Source: Streptococcus mitis
GTDB lineage: Bacteria > Bacillota > Bacilli > Lactobacillales > Streptococcaceae
DNA: 64,000 nt
Assembly: GCF_016658865.1 (NCBI RefSeq)
Contig: NZ_CP067992.1
Span: forward strand, 701,001-765,000
Direction of reading: 5' to 3'
Positions within the stretch are counted from its first letter, which is position 1. Each line of letters opens with the position of its first letter. The notes under the pieces were generated by a model. It did not search any database, had not been told where the DNA came from, and saw only the letters and a program-made list of their open reading frames with translations. Position numbers and translations under genes: made by a program. Shown here in pieces: positions 17,901-26,480 of this stretch.

Positions 17901-20868
17901 ACATGCATACGTAGATGCTGATATTGTTGCAGATAGAGCACGTGTTGGTGGTCTTGTTGCTAGAACAGATAATGGTTCTGATCCTAATGGTATTGATAAA
18001 TACGCTTCTGTTCGTAACGCTGTTACTAAAGGAACTATTGATGTGAAGAACCCTGTTGAGGTAGGTGGTTTCATTAGTAAAAACTGGACATGGGGGCGTG
18101 TTGCTGACACAGTTTCAATGATGAAAGTCAAAAACGGTGAAGAATTCTACGGTTCTAGAGATTTAGAAGCAGAAGGTGGATATTACACAAAAAACTGGAT
18201 TGAAAGAAACTACGTTGTTAAAGATGTGAGTGAAGGTTCTCACTCATTTAACGGTTCTCGTAGTAATCGAATCCAAGAAATCAGCCTAGAAGATGCAAAT
18301 AAAAAAATAGAATCATTCGGAATTACAGCTGATAAGTTTGAAATTAAACCTCTTGTTGAAGATGCACTTAATAACGTAAAACCAAAAACAGATACTTATA
18401 AAGATACTCAAGATTATGACGTATCTCGCGAACTTGCTTATCGTAACATCGAAAAACTTCAACCATTCTACAATAAAGAATGGATTGTCAACCAAGGGAA
18501 CAAGATTCCTGCAGATTCTAAATTACTAACTACTGAAGTTTTATCTGTTACAGGTATGAAAGATGGACAATTTGTGACCGACTTATCAGATGCTGACCAT
18601 ATTATGATTCATTATGCTGATAAGACGAAAGAAATTAAGGCTATTACACAAAAAGAATCTAAGGTTCAACAAGTTCGTGAATATAGTATTGAAGGATTGG
18701 GTGATATTGTCTATACACCAAATATGGTTGTTAAAGATAGGACACAATTGATCAGCGATATCAAAGCTAAATTAGCTTCTGTTGAACTTGATTCAGATGA
18801 AGTTCGTAAGATTAATAACAATCCTAAGATGTTATACATGGAAGAAAGCTTCAAAGAAGTAAAAGATAATCTTGATGCTTTAGTTAAAGCTTTAGTTGAA
18901 AATGAAGACCATCAATTAAATACGGACGAAGCAGCTAAACGTGCATTGATTAAAAAAGTTGAAGATAACAAAGCTAAAATCATGTTAGCTCTGGCTTACT
19001 TAAACCAATACTATGGAATTAAATTTGACGGATTAAATATCAAAAATATGATGACCTTCAAACCTGATTTCTACGGTAAGAACGTTAACGTACTTGATAG
19101 ATTAATCAGCTTCGCATCAAATGGTAATAACCTAAAAGGTGATCAATCACATGATGCATTTAACAGAGCTCTTGCAAGTGCTACTGGTAAAGCTAACTTA
19201 CACGAATTCCTGAAGTACAACATGGAATTATTCACTAGTGAAACAGATATGAATACTTGGTTCAAGAACAACATTGCAGATAACGCTTATGTTGTTGAGA
19301 AACAATCATCAAATCCTGATTTTGCGAATAAGAAACATAAATTGTATGAAGTAATTAATAATGGACATCACGGACGTTATATTCTACCACTTCTGAACCT
19401 GAAGAAAGCGCATATGATCTTAATTACGACCTATAATACCATTGCGTTTAGTTCATTTGAGAAATATGGTAAGAATACGGCAGAAGAACGTGAAGCGTTC
19501 AAGAAGCAAGTTGATTTACGTGCGCAAGAACAAATTAATTATTTAGACTTCTGGTCAAGACTTGCTGCTGATAATGTACGAAATAATCTTCTTAAGAGTG
19601 AGAATATGGTACCATCTGCCATTTGGGATAACCATGATGTACCAGGTTTGGGATGGGTTGACCGTATGGGACATACGAAGAAAGGCGATTTTGCTCCAAT
19701 TCGTGAATTCTATGGTCCGACTGATAAGTGGCACGGATACAATGGAATGGGTGCATACGCTTATATCTTCCAAAATCCACAACCACAAGAGGCTGTATAT
19801 TACATTATCTCTAGCATGATTAGTGATTTTGGTACATCTGCATTCACTCACGAAACAACTCACATCAATGACCGTATGGCCTACTTAGGAACATGGCGTC
19901 ACCGTGAAGGAACAGATGTTGAAGCCTTTGCTCAAGGTATGTTACAATCACCATCAGTTTCCAATCCAAATGGTGAATATGGTGCCTTAGGATTAAACAT
20001 GGCTTACGAACGTCAAAATGATGGAAATCAAATTTACAACTATAATCCGAATGTGTTAAATAGTCGTGAGAAAATCGACCACTACATGAAGAATTACAAT
20101 GAATCCATGATGATGCTTGATTACTTAGAAGCTGAGTCTGTAATCAAGAAAAATACTGGAACAAATGATAAGTGGTTCAAGAAGATCGATAAGAAATATC
20201 GTGAAAAAGCGGATCGCAATGGCTTAGTTGGTGAGCCACATCAATGGGATTTAGTTCGTGATTTGAATGATGACGAAAAGAATACGAAGCTGACAAGTAT
20301 TGATCAACTGGTTGATGGAAACTTTGCAACGAAACATGGATTACCAGGAAATGGTCATTACCGTACTGAAGGATTTGATTCTGCTTATACTGTAGTAAAT
20401 ATGATGACAGGTATTTATGGTGGTAATACAAGTAAGAGTGCGGTTGGTTCAATCTCATTCAAACATAATACCTTCCGTATGTGGGGATACTTCGGTTATT
20501 TAGACGGATTCTTAGGTTATGCATCAAACAAATACAAGCAAGAATCTAAAGCTGCTGGTAATGTAGGTCTTGGTGATGACTTTATTATTAATAAAGTTTC
20601 TAACGGCAAATTCCAAAGCTTAGAAGCATGGAAGAAAGCATGGTATCATGAAGTACACGAAAAAGCCCAAAGAGGTTTTGTTGAAATTGAAATCGATGGT
20701 CAAAAGATTTCAACTTACGCACAACTTCAGACCTTATTTGATGCCGCTGTCGAAAAAGATCTTCAAGGCAATGATTTCAAGAATACTGTAGATCTTAAAT
20801 GGAAGGTTTACAAACAACTCTTGCAAAAATCAGATGGATTTGCTGGTGATTTATTCACTAAAGCATAA
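14971..20868 (+). CDS. zmpB: ZmpB-type cell-surface zinc metalloprotease, peptidase family M26
   Basis: 1965-residue surface protease. YSIRK signal region at 14-35 and an unusual N-terminal sorting motif LPYTG (residues 100-104) followed by two hydrophobic stretches, the M26 layout in which the protein is anchored by its N-terminus. Then come a 25-residue repeat block (15955-16329), G5-type domains (segments such as GQRRIVTKVSMVNGQEVREV), a GLUG-like Gly-rich region near residue 900, and the M26 domain with HETTH at 1627-1631 and a Glu about 20 residues on (DVEAF) as third zinc ligand. A GTG at 14965 overlapping the upstream stop is an alternative start. Host glycoprotein or IgA-like substrates are inferred from the family. 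Confidence 0.93.
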   Translation: MRKTKQQLEKITKYSIRKLTVGVGPVAIGAFLFGASALSVDKVQANEVGGAHSVHYRYLAEQELTESEKALIHHEVPTEFQDDDILYVVYRKKASTYQELPYTGSKELALAGIGLATASLAVLLISKKHRGKVLGVLLISSIGASNFVPFTTFAFENKELLSYNQTISASTHEGLAEGIIHIDGYEYIGYFKEAELHPSRPASAEKPQLPVEKQSANEIEKTEVVQETPVSEKHQTRLEESLVEIPFETITSPDANLAEGQTRIVTAGVNGQRRIVTKVSMVNGQEVREVIEDQVVQNPVSQVIAVGTKKEEQPAPTPVPQAEPTHQVAKGTQEAGKEGQALTQPTLPEVPVEAKGTKEAGKAGQALTQPELPEAPVEAKGTQEADKAGQALTQPELPEAPVEAKGTQEEGKAGQALTQPKLPEAQVEVKGTQEEGKAGQALIQEQLPEYKVTEGAVTKETTTEIDYKTEIIEDPTKYTDEETVVQDGEKGSKITKTTYKTLEGVETEQVLNTTTTVVKEPVTKKISRGTKPIEGTLVEESLEKIPFKEVLKEDDQLKKGERVTVQEGKDGQKKVTKTYKTLKGLKTEEAPKIVEQVLELDQDRIVKLGTKNFEKPILSLSLVDVNDLKRSSQIRYNLENPSKAAIKSITLTLKKGDEIVKTLNVSPDDLTTTLTDLQYYKDYKLETKMVYDRGEGDEEEVLKEEPLRIDLKKVEIKNIKETSLMSVDADGNETDTSLLTEKPADVAPLYLRVTAHDNKVTRLAVDKIEEVTVDGKTLYKVTAKAPDLVQRNADNTLNEEYVHYFEKQKAHDGDVYYSFNDLVTAMKANPSGTFKLGADLNAANVPTPNKQYVPGKFSGTLTSVDGKQYTIHNMARQLFDNVEGGTVKNINLGNVNINMPWIENISALSRVIKNATVENVKVTGSILGKDGIAGIVNKGDTGGLLKNVAFIGKLTGVGNKGWDLGGIAGELWRGNIKHAYVDADIVADRARVGGLVARTDNGSDPNGIDKYASVRNAVTKGTIDVKNPVEVGGFISKNWTWGRVADTVSMMKVKNGEEFYGSRDLEAEGGYYTKNWIERNYVVKDVSEGSHSFNGSRSNRIQEISLEDANKKIESFGITADKFEIKPLVEDALNNVKPKTDTYKDTQDYDVSRELAYRNIEKLQPFYNKEWIVNQGNKIPADSKLLTTEVLSVTGMKDGQFVTDLSDADHIMIHYADKTKEIKAITQKESKVQQVREYSIEGLGDIVYTPNMVVKDRTQLISDIKAKLASVELDSDEVRKINNNPKMLYMEESFKEVKDNLDALVKALVENEDHQLNTDEAAKRALIKKVEDNKAKIMLALAYLNQYYGIKFDGLNIKNMMTFKPDFYGKNVNVLDRLISFASNGNNLKGDQSHDAFNRALASATGKANLHEFLKYNMELFTSETDMNTWFKNNIADNAYVVEKQSSNPDFANKKHKLYEVINNGHHGRYILPLLNLKKAHMILITTYNTIAFSSFEKYGKNTAEEREAFKKQVDLRAQEQINYLDFWSRLAADNVRNNLLKSENMVPSAIWDNHDVPGLGWVDRMGHTKKGDFAPIREFYGPTDKWHGYNGMGAYAYIFQNPQPQEAVYYIISSMISDFGTSAFTHETTHINDRMAYLGTWRHREGTDVEAFAQGMLQSPSVSNPNGEYGALGLNMAYERQNDGNQIYNYNPNVLNSREKIDHYMKNYNESMMMLDYLEAESVIKKNTGTNDKWFKKIDKKYREKADRNGLVGEPHQWDLVRDLNDDEKNTKLTSIDQLVDGNFATKHGLPGNGHYRTEGFDSAYTVVNMMTGIYGGNTSKSAVGSISFKHNTFRMWGYFGYLDGFLGYASNKYKQESKAAGNVGLGDDFIINKVSNGKFQSLEAWKKAWYHEVHEKAQRGFVEIEIDGQKISTYAQLQTLFDAAVEKDLQGNDFKNTVDLKWKVYKQLLQKSDGFAGDLFTKA
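15955..16329 (+). repeat. Five 75-bp in-frame repeats inside zmpB
   Basis: Five units of 25 codons starting at 15955, 16030, 16105, 16180 and 16255. Each reads approximately AKGTQEAGKAGQALTQPELP followed by EAPVE; units 2 and 3 are nearly identical and units 1 and 5 diverge. The block is a flexible Pro/Glu/Lys spacer between the membrane-proximal anchor and the G5 domains and is a likely site of length variation between strains. Confidence 0.9.
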
Positions 20869-20889
20869 TCAATAGTAAGAAAATAATAA

Positions 20890-20925
20890 AAAGGTAGATC
20901 AGCTTTGTCTGGATCTGCCTTTTTA
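20890..20925 (+). terminator. Terminator of zmpB
   Basis: AAAGGTAGATC pairs with GGATCTGCCTTT (G-T pair and one bulge) followed by T5. The T-run directly abuts the next promoter, so terminator and promoter share the same few bases. Confidence 0.8.
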
Positions 20926-20934
20926 TGCTATACT
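20926..20934 (+). promoter_or_regulatory. Extended -10 of pabB
   Basis: TGCTATACT, ending six bases before the pabB start codon at 20941. Transcription should start at or next to the A of ATG, giving a leaderless message. No Shine-Dalgarno exists upstream. Confidence 0.65.
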
Positions 20935-20940
20935 TGAAAT

Positions 20941-22662
20941 ATGCATAGAAAAACAGTAATTGATTTTAGGGCTTTGGGGGAGAGATACACCTTTACCCAG
21001 CCGATTAAAGAGTTGAAAACGAGAAATGTAGCAGAAGTGGCAGACTTGCTGGCACAAGTGGAAAGCTACCAAGAGCAGGGCTACTATGTGGTGGGCTATG
21101 TCAGCTACGAGGCTGCACCTGCTTTTGAGGAGAAATTAGCAGTTCATAAAGCTCCTTTACTGGCAGAGTACCTGCTATTTTTTACCGTTCATGATAGGGT
21201 AGAAACATCCCCTATTCCTCTGACTTATGATGAGGTTGATTTGCCTTCAAACTGGCAGGAAGTAACGTCTGCAGCGGACTATGAAAAGGCTGTTGCCCAG
21301 ATTCATCATCATTTGCGGCAGGGGGACACCTACCAGGTCAACTACACCGTCCAACTCAAGCAAGACTTAAGTGCCAATCCTTTTGCCATCTACAATCGTA
21401 TGGTAGTAGAGCAGGAGGCGGGCTACAATGCTTATGTTGAACATGACGAGATGGCAGTGATTTCCATGAGCCCAGAGCTCTTTTTTGAGCAAAATGACCG
21501 CGAGTTGACAACACGACCAATGAAGGGAACGACTCAGCGGGGAGTGACTGACCAAGAAGATCTTGAACAGGCTAGTTGGTTGGAGCAGGATCCTAAAAAT
21601 CGCTCTGAAAATATGATGATTGTGGACCTCTTGCGCAATGATATGAATCGTATTTCTGAGGTGGGGAGTGAGCATGTGGAGCGTTTGTGTCAAGTGGAGC
21701 AGTATTCAACTGTCTGGCAGATGACTTCGACCATCAAGAGTCGGTTGCGAGAGGATGTTGACCTTGTAGAAATATTCCGTTCTCTCTTTCCTTGCGGTTC
21801 CATAACGGGAGCACCGAAAATTGCGACTATGGAGATTATCAAGGACTTGGAGCCACAACCGCGTGGAGTCTACTGTGGAACGATTGGTCTCTTGCTTCCA
21901 AATGGACGCCGGATTTTTAATGTTGCTATCCGGACTATTCAACTGTATCAAGGGAAAGCCATCTATGGAGTTGGCGGAGGAATTACATGGGATAGCACCT
22001 GGGAGTCTGAATACCGTGAAGTTCATCAAAAGGCAGCTGTTCTCTATCGTAAACAAGCTCGTTTCCAACTGATTACTACAGGGAAAATCAGCCAGAAAAC
22101 CTTGCTCTTTGAAAATCAACATCTAGAAAGACTACAAAAGGCTAGTCGTTACTTTGCCTTTCCATTTGATCAAGATGGATTGAGACAAAAGATAGAGGAA
22201 GAGTGTCAGGCTTGTGCTGCTAGTCAAGATTACCGCTTGCGTATTTCTCTCAGCAAGTCTGGAGAGATAGAAGTTGAACGCCAAGTATTGACACCCCTCA
22301 GTACAAGCTTTTGTCAGGCCAAACTTTGTCTGCAAGAAGCGGATTTGAATCAATCCTTTACCTACTTCAAAACGACTCACCGACCGCATTTGAACCTAGG
22401 GGAGCAAGAGATCATTTACCACAATAAGTCTGGAGAACTTCTTGAAACCTCTATCGGAAATTTGGTTCTGAAAATCGATGGGAAACTCTATACACCGCCA
22501 GTCCGACTTGGAATCTTACCAGGCATTTACCGTCAGCATTTGCTGGAAACAGGACAGATAGAAGAGAAAGTCTTGACCTTGGCAGATTTTGCCCAAGCAG
22601 AAGCTATCTATGGCTGTAATGCAGTCAGGGGCTTGTATGAGCTGTCAGTAAGGGAGAACTAA
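20941..22662 (+). CDS. pabB: PabB-PabC fusion: aminodeoxychorismate synthase component I with ADC lyase
   Basis: 573 residues, two enzymes in one chain for p-aminobenzoate (folate) synthesis. Residues ~1-370 are the chorismate-binding domain (YQVNYTVQLKQ, MSPELFF, PMKGTTQRG, and the signature CGSITGAPKIATMEII). Residues ~385-573 are a class IV aminotransferase fold matching 4-amino-4-deoxychorismate lyase (HNKSGELLETSIGNLVLKID, LGILPGIYRQHLLE). The glutamine amidotransferase PabA is not fused and not adjacent. Starts at 20941 directly after an extended -10, apparently leaderless. The next gene begins at the base after its stop. Confidence 0.92.
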   Translation: MHRKTVIDFRALGERYTFTQPIKELKTRNVAEVADLLAQVESYQEQGYYVVGYVSYEAAPAFEEKLAVHKAPLLAEYLLFFTVHDRVETSPIPLTYDEVDLPSNWQEVTSAADYEKAVAQIHHHLRQGDTYQVNYTVQLKQDLSANPFAIYNRMVVEQEAGYNAYVEHDEMAVISMSPELFFEQNDRELTTRPMKGTTQRGVTDQEDLEQASWLEQDPKNRSENMMIVDLLRNDMNRISEVGSEHVERLCQVEQYSTVWQMTSTIKSRLREDVDLVEIFRSLFPCGSITGAPKIATMEIIKDLEPQPRGVYCGTIGLLLPNGRRIFNVAIRTIQLYQGKAIYGVGGGITWDSTWESEYREVHQKAAVLYRKQARFQLITTGKISQKTLLFENQHLERLQKASRYFAFPFDQDGLRQKIEEECQACAASQDYRLRISLSKSGEIEVERQVLTPLSTSFCQAKLCLQEADLNQSFTYFKTTHRPHLNLGEQEIIYHNKSGELLETSIGNLVLKIDGKLYTPPVRLGILPGIYRQHLLETGQIEEKVLTLADFAQAEAIYGCNAVRGLYELSVREN

Positions 22663-23280
22663 ATGAAATTAATATTTTTACATGGCCTAGGTCAGTCAGC
22701 AGATAGTTGGAAAGAAGTGCAAGAGTTGCTTGTAGATTATCCTTCTGAAGCCCTAGAGTTATTTCCTTCCGGAGTTGCTACCTATCAAGAAGCTAAGGAG
22801 CGCATTTATCAGCACTTGTCAGAGGAGACAGAACCTTTTGTCCTAATCGGTTTGTCCTTAGGAGCTGCACTTGCATTAGAGCTGTCAAGTTACGATTTGC
22901 CAAATCTTCAGGCCTTGGTTTTGTCAGGCTGTCCATTGAAACTAGCTGGCAATATCCCTTTTTACATTCAGTTGCTGATATTTAAACTACTCCCCAAAAG
23001 GGTATTTGAAAAACAGGGAGCAGATAAATCGCTTTTGGTTGGAGTTTCTGAGGAATTAAAAACACTTGATTTAAGAGAGATTGCAAAGAATTGTCCCTAT
23101 CCAACTTTGTTAATTTGTGGTAGTCAAGATAAGCCTAATCTCAGTTCAATGAAAGCTATTCAAGAACTGATGCCAAATTCCCAGTTCCAGATTATCCCTG
23201 ACGGTCCTCATGTCTTGAATAGAGCCAAACCAAAAGAGTTTGCAGCAATAACTAGAAGTTTTCTTGAATTGCTGAAATAA
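22663..23280 (+). CDS. Small alpha/beta hydrolase
   Basis: 205-residue alpha/beta-fold hydrolase. The oxyanion segment FLHGLGQS, the nucleophile elbow GLSLGAA (Ser in GxSxG form) and a C-terminal acid/His pair (LICGSQDKPN ... DGPHVLN) are visible, so the catalytic triad looks intact. It is co-transcribed with pabB with no gap, using AAGGGAGAA inside the end of pabB as ribosome site. Substrate unknown; carboxylesterase or thioesterase activity is the general expectation for the family. Confidence 0.85.
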   Translation: MKLIFLHGLGQSADSWKEVQELLVDYPSEALELFPSGVATYQEAKERIYQHLSEETEPFVLIGLSLGAALALELSSYDLPNLQALVLSGCPLKLAGNIPFYIQLLIFKLLPKRVFEKQGADKSLLVGVSEELKTLDLREIAKNCPYPTLLICGSQDKPNLSSMKAIQELMPNSQFQIIPDGPHVLNRAKPKEFAAITRSFLELLK

Positions 23281-23282
23281 GT

Positions 23283-23312
23283 TTGATAAAATAATATTGA
23301 AAACGATATCAT
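23283..23312 (+). promoter_or_regulatory. Promoter of the CbpL-like gene
   Basis: TTGATA (23283-23288), 18-base spacer, TATCAT (23307-23312), then GGGAGAAAG before the ATG at 23330. Confidence 0.55.
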
Positions 23313-23329
23313 AATTATGGGAGAAAGAA

Positions 23330-24259
23330 ATGAACAAACGTCTATTTTTTAAAATGAGTCTGGCTACCTTGCCAGTTTTAGCCTTGTTTTCACAGCCTGT
23401 GTTAGCGGAAGAAAACATTCATTTTTCTAGCTGTAAGGAAGCTTGGGCGAATGGATATGCGGATATTCATGAGGGAGAACCTGGTTATTCTGCCAAGTTA
23501 GACCGTGATCATGATGGTGTGGCGTGTGAATTGAAAAATGCTCCAAAAGGTGCTTTCAAAGCAAAGCAATCAACTTCGGCTCAAAACAATACAAGTTCAG
23601 CAACAACAAGTGGCTGGGTTAAGCAGGATGGTGCATGGTATTACTTTGATGGAAATGGAAATCCAGTGAAAAATGCTTGGCAGGGAAGCTATTATCTGAA
23701 AGCGGATGGTAAAATGGCACAGAGCGAATGGATTTATGACTCTTCTTATCAAGCTTGGTATTATTTGAAATCAGATGGTTCTTATGCAAAAAATGCATGG
23801 CAAGGAGCTTACTACCTTAAATCAAATGGTAAGATGGCTAAAGGTGAGTGGGTCTACGATAGTAGCTACAAATCATACTACTACTTGACATCAGAAGGCA
23901 GTTACGCTCGTAACACTTGGTCAGGTAATTATTATCTCAAATCAGATGGTAAGATGGCTAAAGGTGAGTGGGTCTACGATAGTAGCTACAAATCATACTA
24001 CTACTTGACATCAGAAGGCAGTTACGCTCGTAATACTTGGTCAGGTAATTATTATCTCAAATCAGATGGTAAGATGGCTAAAGGTGAGTGGATATATGAT
24101 AGTAACTACAAATCATATTACTACTTGACATCAGAAGGCAGTTACGCTCGTAACACTTGGGTAGGCAATTACTATCTTAAATCAAACGGTAAAATGGCTG
24201 TTAATGAACGTACACCAGATGGTTATCGTGTAGATGGTTCAGGTAAATGGGTTAAATAA
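23330..24259 (+). CDS. Choline-binding protein with N-terminal Excalibur domain (CbpL-like, lacking the Ltp module)
   Basis: 309-residue secreted protein. Signal peptide ~1-26 (cleavage near VLAEE). Residues ~30-65 form an Excalibur calcium-binding domain with CKEAWANGYADI and DRDHDGVACE. A short Ser/Thr linker is followed by about nine choline-binding repeats (SGWVKQDGAWYYF, then [23 protein letters not shown] units), ending in the usual RVDGSGKWVK tail. It should sit on phosphocholine of teichoic acids. Pneumococcal CbpL (the positional counterpart) is known as Excalibur plus repeats plus a C-terminal Ltp domain; here the Ltp part is absent and occurs in the next two genes. Two 120-bp repeats (23841-23960 and 23961-24080) are nearly identical. 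Confidence 0.88.
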   Translation: MNKRLFFKMSLATLPVLALFSQPVLAEENIHFSSCKEAWANGYADIHEGEPGYSAKLDRDHDGVACELKNAPKGAFKAKQSTSAQNNTSSATTSGWVKQDGAWYYFDGNGNPVKNAWQGSYYLKADGKMAQSEWIYDSSYQAWYYLKSDGSYAKNAWQGAYYLKSNGKMAKGEWVYDSSYKSYYYLTSEGSYARNTWSGNYYLKSDGKMAKGEWVYDSSYKSYYYLTSEGSYARNTWSGNYYLKSDGKMAKGEWIYDSNYKSYYYLTSEGSYARNTWVGNYYLKSNGKMAVNERTPDGYRVDGSGKWVK

Positions 24260-24379
24260 GAAATTAAAAAATAGGATAATAGGTAATATCAGATGAACAT
24301 GTCTTTTGTGTTGCACTTCATTTTAAAATAGGGCTTTCATAAATAGTTGTTATTTTAATATAAAAAAAGATTAAGGATA

Positions 24380-24388
24380 TGGTATACT
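24380..24388 (+). promoter_or_regulatory. Extended -10 promoter of the first Ltp choline-binding gene
   Basis: TGGTATACT about 32 bases before the ATG, within ~75 bases that are almost identical to the region before the paralog at 26671, including AAAAGGAGATTTTT before the start codon. Confidence 0.65.
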
Positions 24389-24420
24389 ATAAGTGTAAAT
24401 CATAAGAAAAGGAGATTTTT

Positions 24421-26253
24421 ATGAGAAGATCAAAAAAAATTTTGGTTACAAGTTTAGCAGCAACTACTTTTGCACTTGTTTCTCTTTCAGATACAATGGG
24501 GATGTTGCCTTTCTCATCTCAGAAAGTATCTGCTCAAGAAAAGGATGCGTCTAAAAATGGTAAAATTGTAAAAGAGAATACAAAACCCGCACCAAAACCT
24601 GCGCCGAAGCCGGCACCAAAACCCGCACCAAAACCTGCGCCGAAGCCAGCATCAAAACCTGCGCCGAAGCCGGCACCAAAACCTGCGCCGAAGCCAGCAT
24701 CAAAACCTGCGCCGAAGCCAGCACCAAAACCCGCGCCGAAACCGGCACCAAAACCGGCACCAAAACCCGCGCCAAAACCTGCGCCGAAGCCAGCACCAAA
24801 ACCCGCGCCGAAGCCGGCACCAAAACCGATTGAAAAAGCTAAAGAAACAACTCCTAAACAGGATAAATCAAAATCTAAAGCTCAGTCTGGCTGGGTAGGG
24901 TCTTCGTACTATGAAAATGGTGCTAAAGTTACTAATAAGTGGATTTTTAATAAAAAGGTTAACGCCTACTTCTATTTAAATGCATCGGGAAATTATGTCC
25001 AAAATGCCTGGGTCGGTAATTACTATCTAAAATCTGATGGTAAGAGAGCTAAGAACGAATGGATTTATGATAAGAAATACTCTGCACATTATTATTTAAC
25101 AGCAGAAGGTAGCTATGCTCGTAACACCTGGGTAGGAAATTACTACCTTAAATCAGATGGTAAGAGAGCTAAGAACGAATGGGTTTATGATAAGAAATCG
25201 AGTTCATATTTTTATCTAACATCAGAAGGAAGTTCAGCTCGTAACACTTGGGTAGGCAATTACTATCTTAAATCAGATGGTAAAATGGCTAAGAGTGAAT
25301 GGATTTATGATAAAAACTATGGCTCATATTATTATCTAACCGCAGAAGGTAGCTACGCTCGAAACGCATGGGTAGGTAATTACTATCTAAAATCAGACGG
25401 GAAAAGAGCTAAAAATGAATGGTTTTATGACAATAACTATGGGTCATACTATTATTTAACAGGAGAAGGTAGCTACGCTCGTAATACTTGGGTAGGGAAT
25501 TATTATCTCAAATCAGATGGAAAGATGGCCAAGAATGAATGGATTTATGACAAAAACTACGGTTCATATTATTATCTAACAGGAGAAGGAAGCTACGCAC
25601 GTAACAAATGGGTAGGTAATTACTATCTAAACTCAAACGGTAAGATGGCCAAAAATGAGTGGGTAGATGGTGGTAATTATTATGTTGATTCTGACGGAAA
25701 AATAGTTAAAAGTGACTGGATTTATGATAAAAACTATGGTTCATATTATTATCTAACATCAGAAGGCACCTATGCTCGCAACAAATGGATAGGAAATTAC
25801 TATCTTAAATCAGACGGTAAGATGGCCAAGAATGAATGGGTAGATGGCGGTCGTTACTATGTTAAATCAGATGGTGAAATGGTTTGGGGCAAATGGGTAG
25901 ATGGTGGCCGTTACTATGTAGGATACGACGGTGTCTGGCAACCAAAACCAGCAGACGGGAATCCATACTCAGCAGCTTTAAAGGAAGCACAAGGTTATAA
26001 TAGGATTCATTTGTCAAAAAAAGGAATTTATGAGATGTTAATTTATAAAGGTTTTAATAGTGACGCTGCACAATATGCTATCAATCATTTGCAAGCAGAC
26101 TATAAGGCGAATGCATTAGCTACAGCAAGAGAATACCGAAAGATTCTCCATTTATCAAAGACAGAAATTTATGAGAGGCTAACTTCTCCTTATTATTTAA
26201 AAAAATTTACCAAAGAAGAAGCAAACTATGCAATTCAACATTTGGGTGACTAA
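24421..26253 (+). CDS. Choline-binding surface protein with Lys-Pro-Ala-Pro spacer and C-terminal Ltp repeats (paralog 1)
   Basis: 610 residues. Signal peptide ~1-40 ([20 protein letters not shown], cleavage near VSAQE). Residues ~55-138 are an uninterrupted (A/S)PKP repeat, a rigid wall-spanning spacer. Residues ~155-510 hold some 18 choline-binding repeats of the [18 protein letters not shown] type. Residues ~514-610 form two Ltp (PF07553-like) helical repeats, each with the pattern LSKxxIYExL ... F..xAAxYAIxHL. Ltp of Streptococcus thermophilus phage TP-J34 blocks DNA injection by other phages. No lipobox: wall attachment is by choline. The promoter and first ~60 codons match paralog 2, so the pair arose by duplication. 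Confidence 0.88.
   Translation: MRRSKKILVTSLAATTFALVSLSDTMGMLPFSSQKVSAQEKDASKNGKIVKENTKPAPKPAPKPAPKPAPKPAPKPASKPAPKPAPKPAPKPASKPAPKPAPKPAPKPAPKPAPKPAPKPAPKPAPKPAPKPAPKPIEKAKETTPKQDKSKSKAQSGWVGSSYYENGAKVTNKWIFNKKVNAYFYLNASGNYVQNAWVGNYYLKSDGKRAKNEWIYDKKYSAHYYLTAEGSYARNTWVGNYYLKSDGKRAKNEWVYDKKSSSYFYLTSEGSSARNTWVGNYYLKSDGKMAKSEWIYDKNYGSYYYLTAEGSYARNAWVGNYYLKSDGKRAKNEWFYDNNYGSYYYLTGEGSYARNTWVGNYYLKSDGKMAKNEWIYDKNYGSYYYLTGEGSYARNKWVGNYYLNSNGKMAKNEWVDGGNYYVDSDGKIVKSDWIYDKNYGSYYYLTSEGTYARNKWIGNYYLKSDGKMAKNEWVDGGRYYVKSDGEMVWGKWVDGGRYYVGYDGVWQPKPADGNPYSAALKEAQGYNRIHLSKKGIYEMLIYKGFNSDAAQYAINHLQADYKANALATAREYRKILHLSKTEIYERLTSPYYLKKFTKEEANYAIQHLGD
24583..24831 (+). repeat. Lys-Pro-Ala-Pro coding repeat, paralog 1
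   Basis: About 250 bases built from a 12-base unit (AAACCTGCGCCG / AAGCCGGCACCA type) encoding KPAP, with occasional KPAS variants. Synonymous third-base differences alternate between adjacent units, pointing to expansion of 24-base or longer blocks. Such arrays change length readily by slippage or recombination. Confidence 0.92.
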
Positions 26254-26333
26254 TTATTTAGAATAACTATTTTAACACCAATTGACAAGTCAAGTACAAC
26301 AAAGTTGTTCCTCTGATTAAGAGAGTATCTTTC

Positions 26334-26366
26334 AAGCTGTTTGAGTGAGCTCAAACAGCTTTTTTG
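26334..26366 (+). terminator. Terminator after paralog 1
   Basis: Perfect 12-bp stem AAGCTGTTTGAG (26334-26345) with CTCAAACAGCTT (26350-26361), 4-base loop, then T5. Confidence 0.9.
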
Positions 26367-26480
26367 CGGACTATAGCCAAGTTCAAAATAGAAGGTTCTC
26401 TGATTGTCTGTCCACCCAGAACAGAATGGATTTTCCAATTTCAAAAAGGGGTTGGAGTTTATAGGTGTGAACAAAGGCAT

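Noticed and set aside
17598..18131. 177-codon minus-strand frame opposite zmpB
   Set aside because: Ser/Thr/Pro-rich translation typical of antisense to a Gly/Asn/Val repeat region; no start context.
24345..24420. CiaR or WalR binding site before the Ltp genes
   Set aside because: Only a single TTAAG half-site and no spaced repeat; does not meet either consensus.
23760..25930. Regular repeats that might suggest a CRISPR array
   Set aside because: They are in-frame choline-binding repeats (about 60-bp [10 protein letters not shown] units) coding continuously; there are no unique spacers and no cas genes.
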